The translations under genes and the position numbers were made by a program. DNA of 25,118 nucleotides from a virus: the IMG/VR virus record IMGVR_UViG_3300034064_000113, positions 1 through 25,118 of that record; one strand, written 5' to 3'. The notes below the pieces were generated by a model. It ran no database searches. It was given only the letters and a program-made list of their open reading frames with translations, and was not told the DNA's origin. Of the stretch, positions 1 to 9,088 are shown piece by piece. Position 1 is the stretch's first letter. Each line of letters starts with the position of its first letter.

Positions 1-1874
1 GGCCTTTGCGTTGTTCGATTAAACACAACGGTGCCAGCCGGGAAGTTGTGGTATGACTCGGGGGAGACCGTATTTGACCAATCGGAAGGAATAAGCAGCC
101 CTGTCTCAAGAGACGTTTTGGGGACTTCTAGCGCGCCCGGTTTTGTCGAGTGGCTAACAGGAGGGCCTTCTAAAAGCTGCGTCATCCCATACGTTGGCGC
201 TGTGTATTCCGGGTCTTGAATCCTGTTTATACTTTTTAAGGTGTTGCGGGTCTTTTCATTGGCATCATAAATTTCTTGGAGGTATGTGCCAAGCTTGGCT
301 TCAGCTTCTATTCCGGCATCAAAATAAGCAGCAACAAAATTTTTCCTTTCGTCTGGAAGACTATCAAACCATTCCTCTGCACTGCTTATCTGTTTTTTGC
401 CAAAGCCCATTTCTTCTGCAGTTTCTACCCAGTTTGCATAGGTCAGCCGCGAGTAATCCTCACCGTCGTTGACGTCTTTAAAAAGCTGTAGGAAGGCGCT
501 TTCTATAACGCCTATGTCATTTCCGTCGCTCAACGGGGCGTCTGGGAATTCATTTGCAAAGGCAAGCCCAAATCCGTTCATCCCGATCTGTTGATAGGGG
601 AAGCGCCCGCCGGCCCCAGATACTTGAGAGAGGTCATACTTTCTCTTGAAAAAGCTTGCTGGATATTTTGATCGAAACGCATCTACTTCTGGAGACAATG
701 CCTGCGCCAATTCACTTACAGCTTTTTGATTGTCTATTGCCGCTGTGGCAAGCTCTTCTACCATGGCTTGCTCGTCTTGGGTCAGCAGCTTTTGAATGCC
801 TGACTCTGAATACCCGCGCCTCCATTGCTGAACATCAAACACTGAAGCGGGGCCGGGTAGATTCGTTTCGGTGCTGGGGGATATGAAATCCTTAATTTGC
901 TGCTTTGTGACGAACTTTGGGGCTCCACCCTCAGGCGCAAGCGCCCCGGTTGAGGTGTCGTCCACAATGTCTTGCTCGGTAAAGTACCGGGCCTCTGGAT
1001 CATATTTCCACTGGCCAGAGAACAGTTCTGGAAGCAGGAACGCTTCTATCTCCGCCTGCTTGACTCCGTTCTTCTTGAGAATCGACAGCATCTCCTGCGG
1101 CGTCCCTTTCGCGGGAAGCTGGTCTACTGCGTCGTACAGGACAGAGTAGAACGGGCGCTGCGAACCCTCAGGCGGGAGCGGCGCTGCGCCGGGGCGATTG
1201 CGGATGGCCGTGCCCAGATTTTCGTAGAACGGGTTGGGCGCGTCAGGGTTGAGCGCGCCGGCTTGCTTGCCCCACCGGCCAAGCGGTGACGCGGGGCCGG
1301 GCTCAGGTATCGGCTGCACGTTCCCGCCGGGCAGCAACGCAGGCGGCGGAGCGGGCGGCTCTGCAGGGCCGTACACCGGGCGCGCACCGGACTGCGCACG
1401 GTACTGCGCCGGGCCGGGAATGCTGGCGTTCTGCTTGATCGTGTCTGTGAGCGCCTCTGAGGCGCGTGAGAGCCCTGCCCCGCCTCTCAGCATGCCGGGC
1501 ATGCCCAGACCCCACAGGGCGGCGTCTGGGAGCGTTCTGGCCATGCTCATGGCCAGTGGGCTGCCTCCGGCCTGCTCGGATGCGTTGGCCAGCCACTCGC
1601 CTGCAGCCGCTACCGGGGACATCAGGTACGCAGCGCCCTGCGCCATCGACTGCCCTGAGGACGTCTGCGGCTCAAACAGGTACGGGGACTGCCTGCGAGC
1701 CTCCTCAATGATGCGCGCACGCTCCTCAGGGCTTGCCCCTGCCAGCCACGCCGCCAATCCAGCCAGACCGGCACCGGACTCTGTGAGCATCCCGCCGCCA
1801 ATGGTGGCGGCAAGCTCTCCCACGCCGTACAGGTTGCTGAGGTAGGGGTTCTGCTTCCACCACTGCGCGGCCAT
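1..1874 (-). CDS. Large internal virion protein, partial (C-terminus outside window)
   Basis: Reading leftward from ATG 1874 there is no stop to base 1: at least 624 codons, so the gene is incomplete. AGGAG lies five bases before the ATG and overlaps the stop of protein 3. Residues 17-48 (GVGELAATIGGGMLTESG, AGLAGLAAWLAGAS) and 78-135 are hydrophobic Gly/Ala segments. Residues 165-200 are Pro-rich. Residues 258-331 (PQEMLSILKKNGVKQAEIEA, FTEQDIV, VTKQQIKDFI) resemble a helical module I recall from very large polyvalent phage proteins. The remainder is acidic and aromatic. GC content falls sharply inside the gene: 47 of 60 bases in block 1321-1380 but 27 of 60 in 241-300. Probably a giant ejection protein; enzyme domains may lie beyond the edge. 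Confidence 0.85.
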   Translation of the reverse strand, partial: MAAQWWKQNPYLSNLYGVGELAATIGGGMLTESGAGLAGLAAWLAGASPEERARIIEEARRQSPYLFEPQTSSGQSMAQGAAYLMSPVAAAGEWLANASEQAGGSPLAMSMARTLPDAALWGLGMPGMLRGGAGLSRASEALTDTIKQNASIPGPAQYRAQSGARPVYGPAEPPAPPPALLPGGNVQPIPEPGPASPLGRWGKQAGALNPDAPNPFYENLGTAIRNRPGAAPLPPEGSQRPFYSVLYDAVDQLPAKGTPQEMLSILKKNGVKQAEIEAFLLPELFSGQWKYDPEARYFTEQDIVDDTSTGALAPEGGAPKFVTKQQIKDFISPSTETNLPGPASVFDVQQWRRGYSESGIQKLLTQDEQAMVEELATAAIDNQKAVSELAQALSPEVDAFRSKYPASFFKRKYDLSQVSGAGGRFPYQQIGMNGFGLAFANEFPDAPLSDGNDIGVIESAFLQLFKDVNDGEDYSRLTYANWVETAEEMGFGKKQISSAEEWFDSLPDERKNFVAAYFDAGIEAEAKLGTYLQEIYDANEKTRNTLKSINRIQDPEYTAPTYGMTQLLEGPPVSHSTKPGALEVPKTSLETGLLIPSDWSNTVSPESYHNFPAGTVVFNRTTQR

Positions 1875-1883
1875 GGGTGCTCC

Positions 1884-3812
1884 TTATTGCTGGGGCTGAA
1901 GAGCGCCCTGACTGACGCCTGCGGCAGATGATCCCTGAGACAGCCTCTGAAGAAGTGGCGCAGCCCTTTGCAGCGCCTCATACGCAGTCGGCGGCACGTA
2001 ACCAGACATGATCTGCTCGATCTCTGCGCGGGTCATGCCGGACTTGGTCAGGATGCGCATGGTCTCTTCCGCAACCGCAGGGCTGTCACCGATCAATCCC
2101 CGGAGCGCGCTCTGCAGCACAGACGCAGCGCCGCCGGTCTTGGCGTCCGTCAGCACGCTTGCGGCGCTGGGCGACACCTCACCCGCAGACTGAGCCCGGG
2201 CAGCGGTCTGCGAACCCATGCTGGGCAACACAGAGGATCGGTTGGCCAAGAACTCTCGCTCCACGCCAAAGCGGCGCAGCATCTCCATCGCCCGGGCGCG
2301 ATCTCCGCCGGTCAGTTGCATAGCCCGCTCAAGCGCCAGCATGTTGCCGCCCATGATGTCGGCACCGTAGAACTGGTCACCCGTGCCCGCCCTGTAGTTC
2401 ACGGCGTTTAATGCGTCTTGCAGCGCACCCGCCCGGTAACCGGCTTTGCCTTCTGGGCTCAGTCTGGAGGCCCCGGCCATGGTTTCGGCAAGAGCGTCTT
2501 CTCTGCCGCTGTACAGGCCGCCGCCAATCTCCATGCCTTCGGTGGGCTGCATGACGCGCCGACCGTACTCTTCGCGCAGTTGTTGGTATCCGGGAATCTC
2601 TGGGTCAACGTACTGCAAGAGCGCCTGCTTGATGCTGCGGGCCGCCGCCACGTCTGCGGGGTCTGCGGTGGGGCTGTTGATGGTTTCATCGACAACCCGC
2701 TTCATCTCCTGCACAACGTCCGCCGGAAGCACGCCGCCCACTTTCGTCGGATCGGGAGCGCCGGGGTTCTTGGTTTGCCAGTTGCTGATGGCTTTGCGAA
2801 GAGCGGCAGCCATGCGCGGCGTGCTCAGCACTTTCTGCAAGTCCGGCGTGATGTCAACCGCCATGTTTTCCAGTGCACGGTACTGCGGGCCAAGCTGCTG
2901 CTTGGCGGCCTCAACGTCAGCCCTCATCGCGCCGATCTGCTGGCTGGGAGGAATCTGCGCTGCGTTCTCGATGTAGCCCGCCATTCGCTGGGGTGCGGTT
3001 GCCTGTCGCTGGTTCAGAGCTTGCGTGGCAATGCGCTCAGCGTTCGGGTCCGTCAGGGCTGTGCCGCGTGCAATGCGCGTGAACGACGGGTCAACGTCTA
3101 GCAGCATCGACGCCGGGCCGCGAGCAGCCAGACCGGCTTGAATTTCTGCAGGGGAGATGCCCTGCGCACGGGTGCGGATGTTTTGCTGTGCGCGCTCAAG
3201 CGGGCTCTGGGCAAACATCTCGTAGCCACGCCGCCCAATGCCGCCAAGAGCGTTCGCCGCCGCACCAAACGCAGGACCGGCCGCAGCGCCAATGCCCGCA
3301 CCCTGCAGCATCTTGGCGGGTGCCTCATTCATCGACGTCGCCTCACCCAGCCCGGCGACCGCCCCGGTGCCTGCGCCAACGGCAGCCAGACGCCCGGCCA
3401 TTGCGGGGGCACTTGCGGCGTTCCTGATCCAGCCCGCGCCCGGGATTGGCGCGGCAAAGCCACCAGCAAACTCAGCAGCCAGAGAGGCGTTCGGGTACTG
3501 CTCGCGGGACTGCGCAATGTTCTCACGCTGCGACTGCACGGCGCGCTGGTAGGTTTCTGATGCGCTCTCGCCGCCCGGGACGGCACCGGCGATGGCACCC
3601 TCCATCAGGCCGCGAAGCTCGTCAGAGAAGCCCATGGTGGCCCCTGCAGGGATCATCGTGGCCATCATCTGGCCGTACCCCATTGGGCGTGCCGGGGCGG
3701 CTGCGGCGGGTTTCTGCGCCTCCCGAATGGTCCGCACGGCCTTCCATTGGCCATTGACAAGCTCATACTCGACTTGCTCGCCGGTCTGCGGGTTCTCGCC
3801 AATCTTTTTCAT
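1884..3812 (-). CDS. Internal virion/ejection protein 3 with Gly/Ala membrane-type region
   Basis: A 642-aa protein. Residues 45-80 (MMATMIPAGATMGFSDELRG, then EGAIAGAVPGG) and 111-200 (AEFAGGFAAPIPGAGW, AVGAGTGAVAGLGEA, GAGIGAAAGPAFGAAANALG) are hydrophobic glycine-zipper-like segments that could insert into a membrane. The pattern recurs in phage DNA-transfer proteins as I know them. From 200 on it is a long helical domain (AGYIENAAQIPPSQQIGAMR, LGPQYRALENMAVDITPDLQ, PEIPGYQQLREEYGRRVMQP, RAMEMLRRFGVEREFLANRS). It ends in a Gln/Ser-rich tail. The ATGA overlap with protein 2 and GAGGTG upstream fix the start. It likely forms part of a trans-envelope channel for DNA entry, by analogy with P22 and T7 ejection proteins. 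Confidence 0.8.
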   Translation of the reverse strand: MKKIGENPQTGEQVEYELVNGQWKAVRTIREAQKPAAAAPARPMGYGQMMATMIPAGATMGFSDELRGLMEGAIAGAVPGGESASETYQRAVQSQRENIAQSREQYPNASLAAEFAGGFAAPIPGAGWIRNAASAPAMAGRLAAVGAGTGAVAGLGEATSMNEAPAKMLQGAGIGAAAGPAFGAAANALGGIGRRGYEMFAQSPLERAQQNIRTRAQGISPAEIQAGLAARGPASMLLDVDPSFTRIARGTALTDPNAERIATQALNQRQATAPQRMAGYIENAAQIPPSQQIGAMRADVEAAKQQLGPQYRALENMAVDITPDLQKVLSTPRMAAALRKAISNWQTKNPGAPDPTKVGGVLPADVVQEMKRVVDETINSPTADPADVAAARSIKQALLQYVDPEIPGYQQLREEYGRRVMQPTEGMEIGGGLYSGREDALAETMAGASRLSPEGKAGYRAGALQDALNAVNYRAGTGDQFYGADIMGGNMLALERAMQLTGGDRARAMEMLRRFGVEREFLANRSSVLPSMGSQTAARAQSAGEVSPSAASVLTDAKTGGAASVLQSALRGLIGDSPAVAEETMRILTKSGMTRAEIEQIMSGYVPPTAYEALQRAAPLLQRLSQGSSAAGVSQGALQPQQ

Positions 3813-5062
3813 TGCTTCACCTCACGCATGCCATTCGGGAGCGGGGGAATATCTTGAGTTGAACCGCCACCCAAGAAGCTGCGGGGGAGGTCGCCAAGCG
3901 TGGACTCGATGTCCATCCACTCGCCCGGGGCCAGACGCTTTAACCTGTTTGCGTTGACGTTTAACCCCCTAACCATGCTTGATTGGAGTTTCTGGGTTTT
4001 TCGGATTGCCTCTTCTAGCACTGCGCGGTTGGCGTCTTTACCTAAGGCAATGTTTGCCCACATCTGCATGATGACGGCAAGCTCCCGGTTGCTCACGGGC
4101 GCAAGATTGGTGACCTGCAGATTCTTGAGGCTCTCAGCTATCTGGGCTACGTTTAGCCCCGCAACGTCGCCCGCGTTCATGCCCAGCGTGTTGTACAGCC
4201 AAGCGTTGATCGGGCCGGTCTCAATCTGGCCGGACTCGATCTGCTGAAGCCAGCGCTCTGAGTTATCCAGCATGGACTGCGCATCGTTGTAAGCCGTCTC
4301 AAAGCCCCACAGTGCGTTCTTGGTGTCAGATATCTGCTGGCCTTCGCCTTCGCCAACTTTACTGCCGGACTGCTCGCCTCTGGCTACCTCACCCGCCATT
4401 GCGCCTACCTGCCCGGGGGAAGCCAGAAACACCGCCTGTCCCGTCACCGGGTCCACGCGATAGCCGACGCTACCCATCATGCCCGTTTGGTCTTGGCGCA
4501 TGATTCGGAACATGTCCTCTTCGGTGACGGGCTTGGGAGGCTCGCCGGTCTGCTGCGCCTGCTGCTGGCGAATGGCCATCAGTGTCTGCAGCTTGGTCGT
4601 GAAGTCGTTCATGCCCCCACCAAAACTCCGCTGGGAGGCGAGAAAGTCGGGCAGGCTCATCGTGCTGCCGCCAGCAAGCGCGCCCATGTAGGAAATCAGG
4701 TCCGGCGACGTCATGTCGCGCATCGCTTTGGCCTGCTCAATCTCATGCGCGTACTGCATCGCTGCGGGGTTTGCCGCCATGCGCGACTTCAATGCTTCGG
4801 AGTACGCTGCGTTGGGGTCGCTGATGGCACGGCCCGAGAAAGCATCCACCGGGCGCATGTACGTTGCGCGCCTGCGAGCAAGCTCTGCCGCTTGGATGTC
4901 TTCTGCTGACGGCTGCGGAACCTGCATGCGGGGGAGCATCCCCGCCTGCTGCAGCATTGCGCGGTAGCGGTTGGCAAACTCCATCGCGGGGTCCGTAGCG
5001 GCCTCTTCTTCTGCGCCCGGGTAAAGCATCGGGCTCTGCCCGGTGGGGGAAAGTGTCGGCAT
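3809..5062 (-). CDS. Internal virion/ejection protein 2
   Basis: A 417-aa mostly helical, soluble-looking protein. The N-terminus is Pro/Glu-rich with EEEAATDPAMEFANRYRAML; helical stretches continue through EDIQAAELARRRATYMRPVD, ISYMGALAGGSTMSLPDFLA and TKLQTLMAIRQQQAQQTG. The C-terminal half has NALWGFETAYNDAQSMLDNS, GPINAWLYNTLGMNAGD and RAVLEEAIRKTQKLQSSMV. This last half resembles C-terminal helical modules common in phage ejection proteins. GAGGT lies seven bases before the ATG, and the stop overlaps the next start (ATGA), indicating coupled synthesis with protein 3. No catalytic motif such as a transglycosylase Glu site was seen. Confidence 0.75.
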   Translation of the reverse strand: MPTLSPTGQSPMLYPGAEEEAATDPAMEFANRYRAMLQQAGMLPRMQVPQPSAEDIQAAELARRRATYMRPVDAFSGRAISDPNAAYSEALKSRMAANPAAMQYAHEIEQAKAMRDMTSPDLISYMGALAGGSTMSLPDFLASQRSFGGGMNDFTTKLQTLMAIRQQQAQQTGEPPKPVTEEDMFRIMRQDQTGMMGSVGYRVDPVTGQAVFLASPGQVGAMAGEVARGEQSGSKVGEGEGQQISDTKNALWGFETAYNDAQSMLDNSERWLQQIESGQIETGPINAWLYNTLGMNAGDVAGLNVAQIAESLKNLQVTNLAPVSNRELAVIMQMWANIALGKDANRAVLEEAIRKTQKLQSSMVRGLNVNANRLKRLAPGEWMDIESTLGDLPRSFLGGGSTQDIPPLPNGMREVKQ

Positions 5063-5072
5063 TTCAATTACC

Positions 5073-6209
5073 TCAAGTTGGGCCGTTGTAGGTGCCGCGA
5101 TTGACGCCTATTCCGTAAGGATCGCCGCCTCCACCCGGGTTCCATGAACCCCAAAGATCGGAGGCAAGCTGCCCAAACATGCTCCCCCAAGCGCCTCCCA
5201 TTTGATTGTTTGGCGTTCCGCCCTGAGTGGTGGAGGAGGGCGATCCTGCCGTGCCGATCTGGAGCATCGGGCCGAGATTCGCCGTGAGCCAGTCGGTGGG
5301 GGCCATCATCTGCATCTTGCCCGCTTGGTACTGAGACTGCGGGATGCCAGCGTACATGCTCGTCAGGGCCGAGAAGTAGGGGTTGGTGTTAGACATCATG
5401 TTGCCGTAGATGTTGGCGGCACCCGAAAGCGCGCCAAGCCCGTAGCGGTTCTGCATTTCGGCGTTCTGCATGCCCTGCTCAAACCCAAGCTGGTTGCCCA
5501 GCGTGGTGTTGAGACGGGACATCTGGTTGAGCCAATCGCCCGCGCTGAGCCCGTACTGGCCTGCGGTCTGCAGGGCTTGGTTGCCAATGTTGCCGTACAT
5601 CTGCGCCGCAGCCTGTGCGTTGGCGTCCATCATGCCGCGTTGCAGGACGGCGTTGTTGGTGCCCCACTTCGAAGATGTGGTGTTGCCGCTGCCAATGGCG
5701 CTGCCTGCCATGCCGGGCAGGAGGTTCTCGCCCAAAGTGCGCTGGTTCATGCCGGCAATGCTCTGCAGCATTGGGTTGATGAAGCTGGGTGCCATGGACA
5801 TCATGCCCATTGCGGTTCCGTAGTCGTACTGCGGGCCGTAAGCCTGACCGGACTGGTACTGCTGGTTTGACGTGTACGGGTTAAAACCCATCATGGCGTT
5901 GGCAGCACCCATCGCGCCCTGAGCGGATTGGCCGCCAAGACCCAGCATCGAGTTGCCGTAGTCGATCATGGGCTGGTAGGTCTCGCCCAAGTTGTACAGG
6001 CCCTGCAGGCCCTGCGTCATCCAGTCGTTGAGGCCGCTCTTGTTGGCGGAGTAGATCGAGTTGAGGTCAGCGCCCATCCCTTTCAGATAGGGGCGGATGT
6101 CTTTGTTGATGAAGTCGTACCCGGCCCCGTACTTGCCGGGCTGGCCAGACTTCCCACCAAAATACGATCCGGCAGCGCTTAACGCGGTGGCACCAAGTTG
6201 TCCCCACAT
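5073..6209 (-). CDS. Internal virion/ejection protein 1 (Met/Gln/Gly-rich)
   Basis: A 378-aa protein rich in Met, Gln, Asn, Gly and Tyr. The N-terminus GATALSAAGSYFGGKSG is the small-residue start I know from podovirus internal virion proteins. The middle is a series of irregular motifs (QGLYNLGETYQPMIDYGNSM, MMGFNPYTSNQQYQSGQAYG, AQAAAQMYGNIGNQALQTAG) suggesting extended helices. The C-terminus is Gly/Pro-rich (WNPGGGGDPYGIG). There is no enzyme motif. GGAG sits eight bases before the ATG. It begins a block of four large proteins that probably enter the host envelope with the DNA. The role follows from composition and position only. Confidence 0.75.
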   Translation of the reverse strand: MWGQLGATALSAAGSYFGGKSGQPGKYGAGYDFINKDIRPYLKGMGADLNSIYSANKSGLNDWMTQGLQGLYNLGETYQPMIDYGNSMLGLGGQSAQGAMGAANAMMGFNPYTSNQQYQSGQAYGPQYDYGTAMGMMSMAPSFINPMLQSIAGMNQRTLGENLLPGMAGSAIGSGNTTSSKWGTNNAVLQRGMMDANAQAAAQMYGNIGNQALQTAGQYGLSAGDWLNQMSRLNTTLGNQLGFEQGMQNAEMQNRYGLGALSGAANIYGNMMSNTNPYFSALTSMYAGIPQSQYQAGKMQMMAPTDWLTANLGPMLQIGTAGSPSSTTQGGTPNNQMGGAWGSMFGQLASDLWGSWNPGGGGDPYGIGVNRGTYNGPT

Positions 6210-6210
6210 A

Positions 6211-6696
6211 TCAATTTCTCCAGATTTCGATGGATGACGGGTCGCCTATTTTTGTTGGCGAGTCCAAGTGCGTGTCGATCATACGCCGCGCAAGATCACG
6301 ATTAAACGGAATGTGCGGGATCATGTACTCGTGGATTGCGCGCAGCGAGCGGTTGATGTCGCCGTACCGGATGTGCAGACCTGTGACCCTTCTGAGGCCG
6401 GACAGGTTCTCCATCAACTGGTCCATGCAGGGCTTGATGCTCAGGGCCTCAAGAGAGCGCACCACCTCATCCAGCGGACGGTGGATGACAAGCTTGCGCG
6501 CATCAGGGAACCGCTCGTCGTAGTCGGTGATGTGCAGCATGTGATCTGAGTTGCCAAAACCGTTGGCCACCGCTTGATAGAACTCGCTGCGGCTGCGCAG
6601 GCCGTTCAGAAGCTCATGGTGGCAGGGGGCTCCGCACGCACTGAAGTACCGGGAGAACCAGTACGTTCTGCTGCGCGGAAGGCCGGTGACGAACAT
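6211..6696 (-). CDS. Small sulfotransferase-like protein (161 aa)
   Basis: The frame is open from 6771, but the ATG at 6696 overlaps the nozzle stop (TGATG) and opens on the first motif, so I choose it. Residues 4-15 (TGLPRSRTYWFS) resemble the PAPS 5'-phosphosulfate loop of sulfotransferases, and 70-82 (VIHRPLDEVVRSL) resemble the 3'-phosphate motif. CHHELL at about 25-30 recurs, as I recall, in phage members. PAPS-dependent sulfotransferases move sulfate to hydroxyls or amines of sugars, lipids or proteins. At 161 aa it is much shorter than cellular enzymes, so activity is not assured. One base separates it from the ejection gene. Kinase-like P-loop proteins are the main alternative. Confidence 0.75.
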   Translation of the reverse strand: MFVTGLPRSRTYWFSRYFSACGAPCHHELLNGLRSRSEFYQAVANGFGNSDHMLHITDYDERFPDARKLVIHRPLDEVVRSLEALSIKPCMDQLMENLSGLRRVTGLHIRYGDINRSLRAIHEYMIPHIPFNRDLARRMIDTHLDSPTKIGDPSSIEIWRN

Positions 6697-8246
6697 CAGC
6701 GACCTCCGGCCAGAGAGATATCGATGTCGAGTCCGGTGAGGCCCCAGCCGCCGGGATCGGTTGCCGGGCACTCCATCTCAAAGGCCAGATAGCGGCCGGT
6801 GATGCGCGTATCGACCTTTACGCCACCCTGCACCTGATACGTGGCCCACGGGGTCCATGTGATCGTGCCGTCAGGGCTCTGGCTGGAGCCAAACCTCCAT
6901 GACACCACGGCGTTTTCTTCCCCGGTCATTATCGGGTAAACGCGGCGGATGTGCTTGATGTTGTCGCTACTGATTGCTTCTATGGAATCCAGATCGATGC
7001 CGCGCCGTGCGATCTTGCTGATCTTGTAGGGTAAGTACGCATCTTCGGAGTAGTCGAAGTTGCTCAGGTTGATGGCCGTGGGCGTCATCTCGAAAAGCAC
7101 CTGCTGCCCGCGCAAGCCAGCCAAAGCAGACCATGTGCGCGTCTCAGCGGCCCACGTTTCGCCCGGCAAAAAGTCCAGCCATTGAACGTACTCAGATTCC
7201 AAAGGACCGTAGTGCATGCAGCGCACGTTCGGCAGCGTCACGCGGGTCCACGTGTTGTACTGCCAGTTCCAAATCCATCCGACATAGGGGTTACCGGACT
7301 CTGTCGATTGGAAGTATATCGTCGCCTCATACGCTGCCGGGTTCATCACCACGCGCACTTTTTCCGGGTCCATGATGTCGGCGTAAATGGCGCGCTCAAC
7401 GCGGCCTTCAGCAACAGGGTTTATGTTCACGCCGTCATGCACGTAAATGTGGTCCCTGCCGACCACAAAATGCTTGCGGTCAAACACGCCCACGCAGTCG
7501 CGGTTCAGTGCGCCGAATTTGAAAAGCTCGCGGAACTGCATCACAAAGTTGCCGCCCACAAACTGCATGCTGTGCGCGGAGAACTGCGTGTAGATGATCA
7601 ACTGATCACCCATCACTTTTGCGTCCACCAGCGCGCCATCACCAGCACCGATTGTGGCCTGCGCCGACAGGCTGGCCGGGTCGTTGTAGTCCCAGTTCGG
7701 AGGCACGCCATTGTTGTAGGCGGCGTCCGACCACATCACGATGTTGGGCTTCTCGAAACCGCTCTCTTGAATGTGCAGCGCGACAAAGAAGTTCTTGTAA
7801 ACCCGCAGCACTTTGCAAAACGTGCTGGCTGGCCAGTTCGGCAAGTTGGAGAAGATGACGGCTCCCGGCTCCATGATCTGCGGGATGTTGGCGTAACTGT
7901 TAAACAGCATCGAGCGCCCATAGACCTCAGAGTGCCAATCGGTGTCTGAGGTGTATGCCGGGCTTGAGCGGCTTGCGTTACTGAACCCGCCGTTTCCGTC
8001 GCTGGCGTAGAGAGCCGTTGGCGCTGCGTAGAACACGGTGGAGCCAATGCTTCCGCGCTCGCACGATGACATCCAGACGGCGTTGCTGGTTGTGTAGACC
8101 TGCGTGGAGGTTGGGTAGCGCAGGATGCCTCTGGCGGAGAAGCGGACGTTCTGCGCTTCCGTCATCCAGCCATCCGGCACCTCATGCGGGATGACGTCTT
8201 TGATCAGTCCGCGAGAGCCAATGTCGCGAAGCTTGATGATCGGCAT
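6696..8246 (-). CDS. Tail nozzle/tubular protein (T7 gp12 / P22 gp10 analogue)
   Basis: A 516-aa beta-rich protein suited to the propeller-like nozzle that continues the portal-adaptor channel. It opens with IIKLRDIGSRGLIKDVIPHE, then PDGWMTEAQNVRFSARGILR, a pattern I associate with such tail proteins. Repeated beta blades follow, e.g. VFYAAPTALYASDGNGGFSN, LRVYKNFFVALHIQ, GDQLIIYTQFSAHSMQFVGG, REKH-like FDRKHFVVGRDHIYVHDG, YVGWIWNWQYNTWTRVTLPN. The C-terminus holds GRYLAFEMECPATDPGGWGL. It lies downstream of adaptor and fibres and upstream of ejection proteins, as expected for a podovirus tail. Its TGA overlaps the sulfotransferase-like ATG. Confidence 0.78.
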   Translation of the reverse strand: MPIIKLRDIGSRGLIKDVIPHEVPDGWMTEAQNVRFSARGILRYPTSTQVYTTSNAVWMSSCERGSIGSTVFYAAPTALYASDGNGGFSNASRSSPAYTSDTDWHSEVYGRSMLFNSYANIPQIMEPGAVIFSNLPNWPASTFCKVLRVYKNFFVALHIQESGFEKPNIVMWSDAAYNNGVPPNWDYNDPASLSAQATIGAGDGALVDAKVMGDQLIIYTQFSAHSMQFVGGNFVMQFRELFKFGALNRDCVGVFDRKHFVVGRDHIYVHDGVNINPVAEGRVERAIYADIMDPEKVRVVMNPAAYEATIYFQSTESGNPYVGWIWNWQYNTWTRVTLPNVRCMHYGPLESEYVQWLDFLPGETWAAETRTWSALAGLRGQQVLFEMTPTAINLSNFDYSEDAYLPYKISKIARRGIDLDSIEAISSDNIKHIRRVYPIMTGEENAVVSWRFGSSQSPDGTITWTPWATYQVQGGVKVDTRITGRYLAFEMECPATDPGGWGLTGLDIDISLAGGR

Positions 8247-9070
8247 CAGGCACCTGTGTACTGGATAAAAACCAGCGCGTAGTAGGGAGGCACCACGTTA
8301 ACCGTGTGCGAGTGCGTGGAGCCATCTGCGGCGGCCGTGCCGCCCGTGTGCGTGTGCGCTTCGCCTCCACCTGTGCCGCCGATCTGCTGGCCGGCAGTAG
8401 TGGACACTGTGCCGCTGTACGCAGCACGCGCAGCCGAGCTAAGGCTGTCGGATGTTGCGATGGCTCCAGCAGCCGTCACCGACAGCCCGCCAGTGCCGCT
8501 GTTGCTGTTGTGCATGAACGGGTGGCCGTGCGCCGGAAGCTGGGCAACCGTCAGTGCGTGCGCGCCCGTGGTGACGTTGGTGTGCGTGTGGCTGCCGCTG
8601 GTGTCGCTGGTCTTGGTGACGTCACCGCCGGTTGAGCCGGCCGCGTAGCTCGACCCGGCGCAGATCACAAACTTGTTTCGCAGGTCCACTGTGCCGGCCG
8701 TGCCATCGCAGATGTGCCAGCCGGTCGGGTAGGTCGCGCCACCTGCCCACATCACGATCATGCCGACCCCAATCTGGCCCGCCGTGGACGGGGCCTCCAG
8801 CGCGTCGAGCCGGGTGTCGTACGCGGTCAGGGTGCTGTTCACGGTAGCGAACTTGGCTGGGATCGAGTTGAGGTATCGCGGCCCGACGACAACGGCGATG
8901 TTGTAGGTGTCGGCAACGGATGATGTGTAAACGCCAGTGGGGTCGCCCGGAAAGGACTGGATGACGGCACGCTTTACCGCCCTGATCTCGTCATCGCCCT
9001 CACCGGCAGAGGCAGAGGCAAGCGGGACAGCGATGTCCAGTTCTGCTACGTAGTTAGCGTCATCAGCCAT
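8246..9070 (-). CDS. Tail collar-domain fibre protein E
   Basis: A 274-aa receptor-type fibre. After an N-terminal region (residues 1-95, with EGDDEIRAVKRAVIQSF and a short coiled coil NSTLTAYDTRLDALEA), the phage tail collar domain is clear: GMIVMWAGGATYPTGWHICDG at about 103-123, VDLRNKFVICAG, then a histidine-rich needle with SGSHTHTN, LPAHGHPFMHN, GEAHTHTGG and STHSHTVNV, ending PPYYALVFIQYTGA. In T4 gp12 such HxH motifs bind metal in the trimer axis. The stop overlaps the start of the nozzle gene (TGATG). Receptor contact or collar attachment is expected; the target is unknown. Confidence 0.88.
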   Translation of the reverse strand: MADDANYVAELDIAVPLASASAGEGDDEIRAVKRAVIQSFPGDPTGVYTSSVADTYNIAVVVGPRYLNSIPAKFATVNSTLTAYDTRLDALEAPSTAGQIGVGMIVMWAGGATYPTGWHICDGTAGTVDLRNKFVICAGSSYAAGSTGGDVTKTSDTSGSHTHTNVTTGAHALTVAQLPAHGHPFMHNSNSGTGGLSVTAAGAIATSDSLSSAARAAYSGTVSTTAGQQIGGTGGGEAHTHTGGTAAADGSTHSHTVNVVPPYYALVFIQYTGA

Positions 9071-9088
9071 GATCGTGCCTCAGAAAAG

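Noticed and set aside
1234-1845. Plus-strand frame of 203 codons near the left end
   Set aside because: Ala/Pro/Ser-rich antisense shadow of the uninterrupted minus-strand ejection gene that covers bases 1-1874.
6697-6771. Longer 186-codon version of the sulfotransferase-like gene
   Set aside because: The added 25 residues overlap the end of the nozzle gene, while the ATG at 6696 gives the usual TGATG overlap and starts right on the conserved loop.
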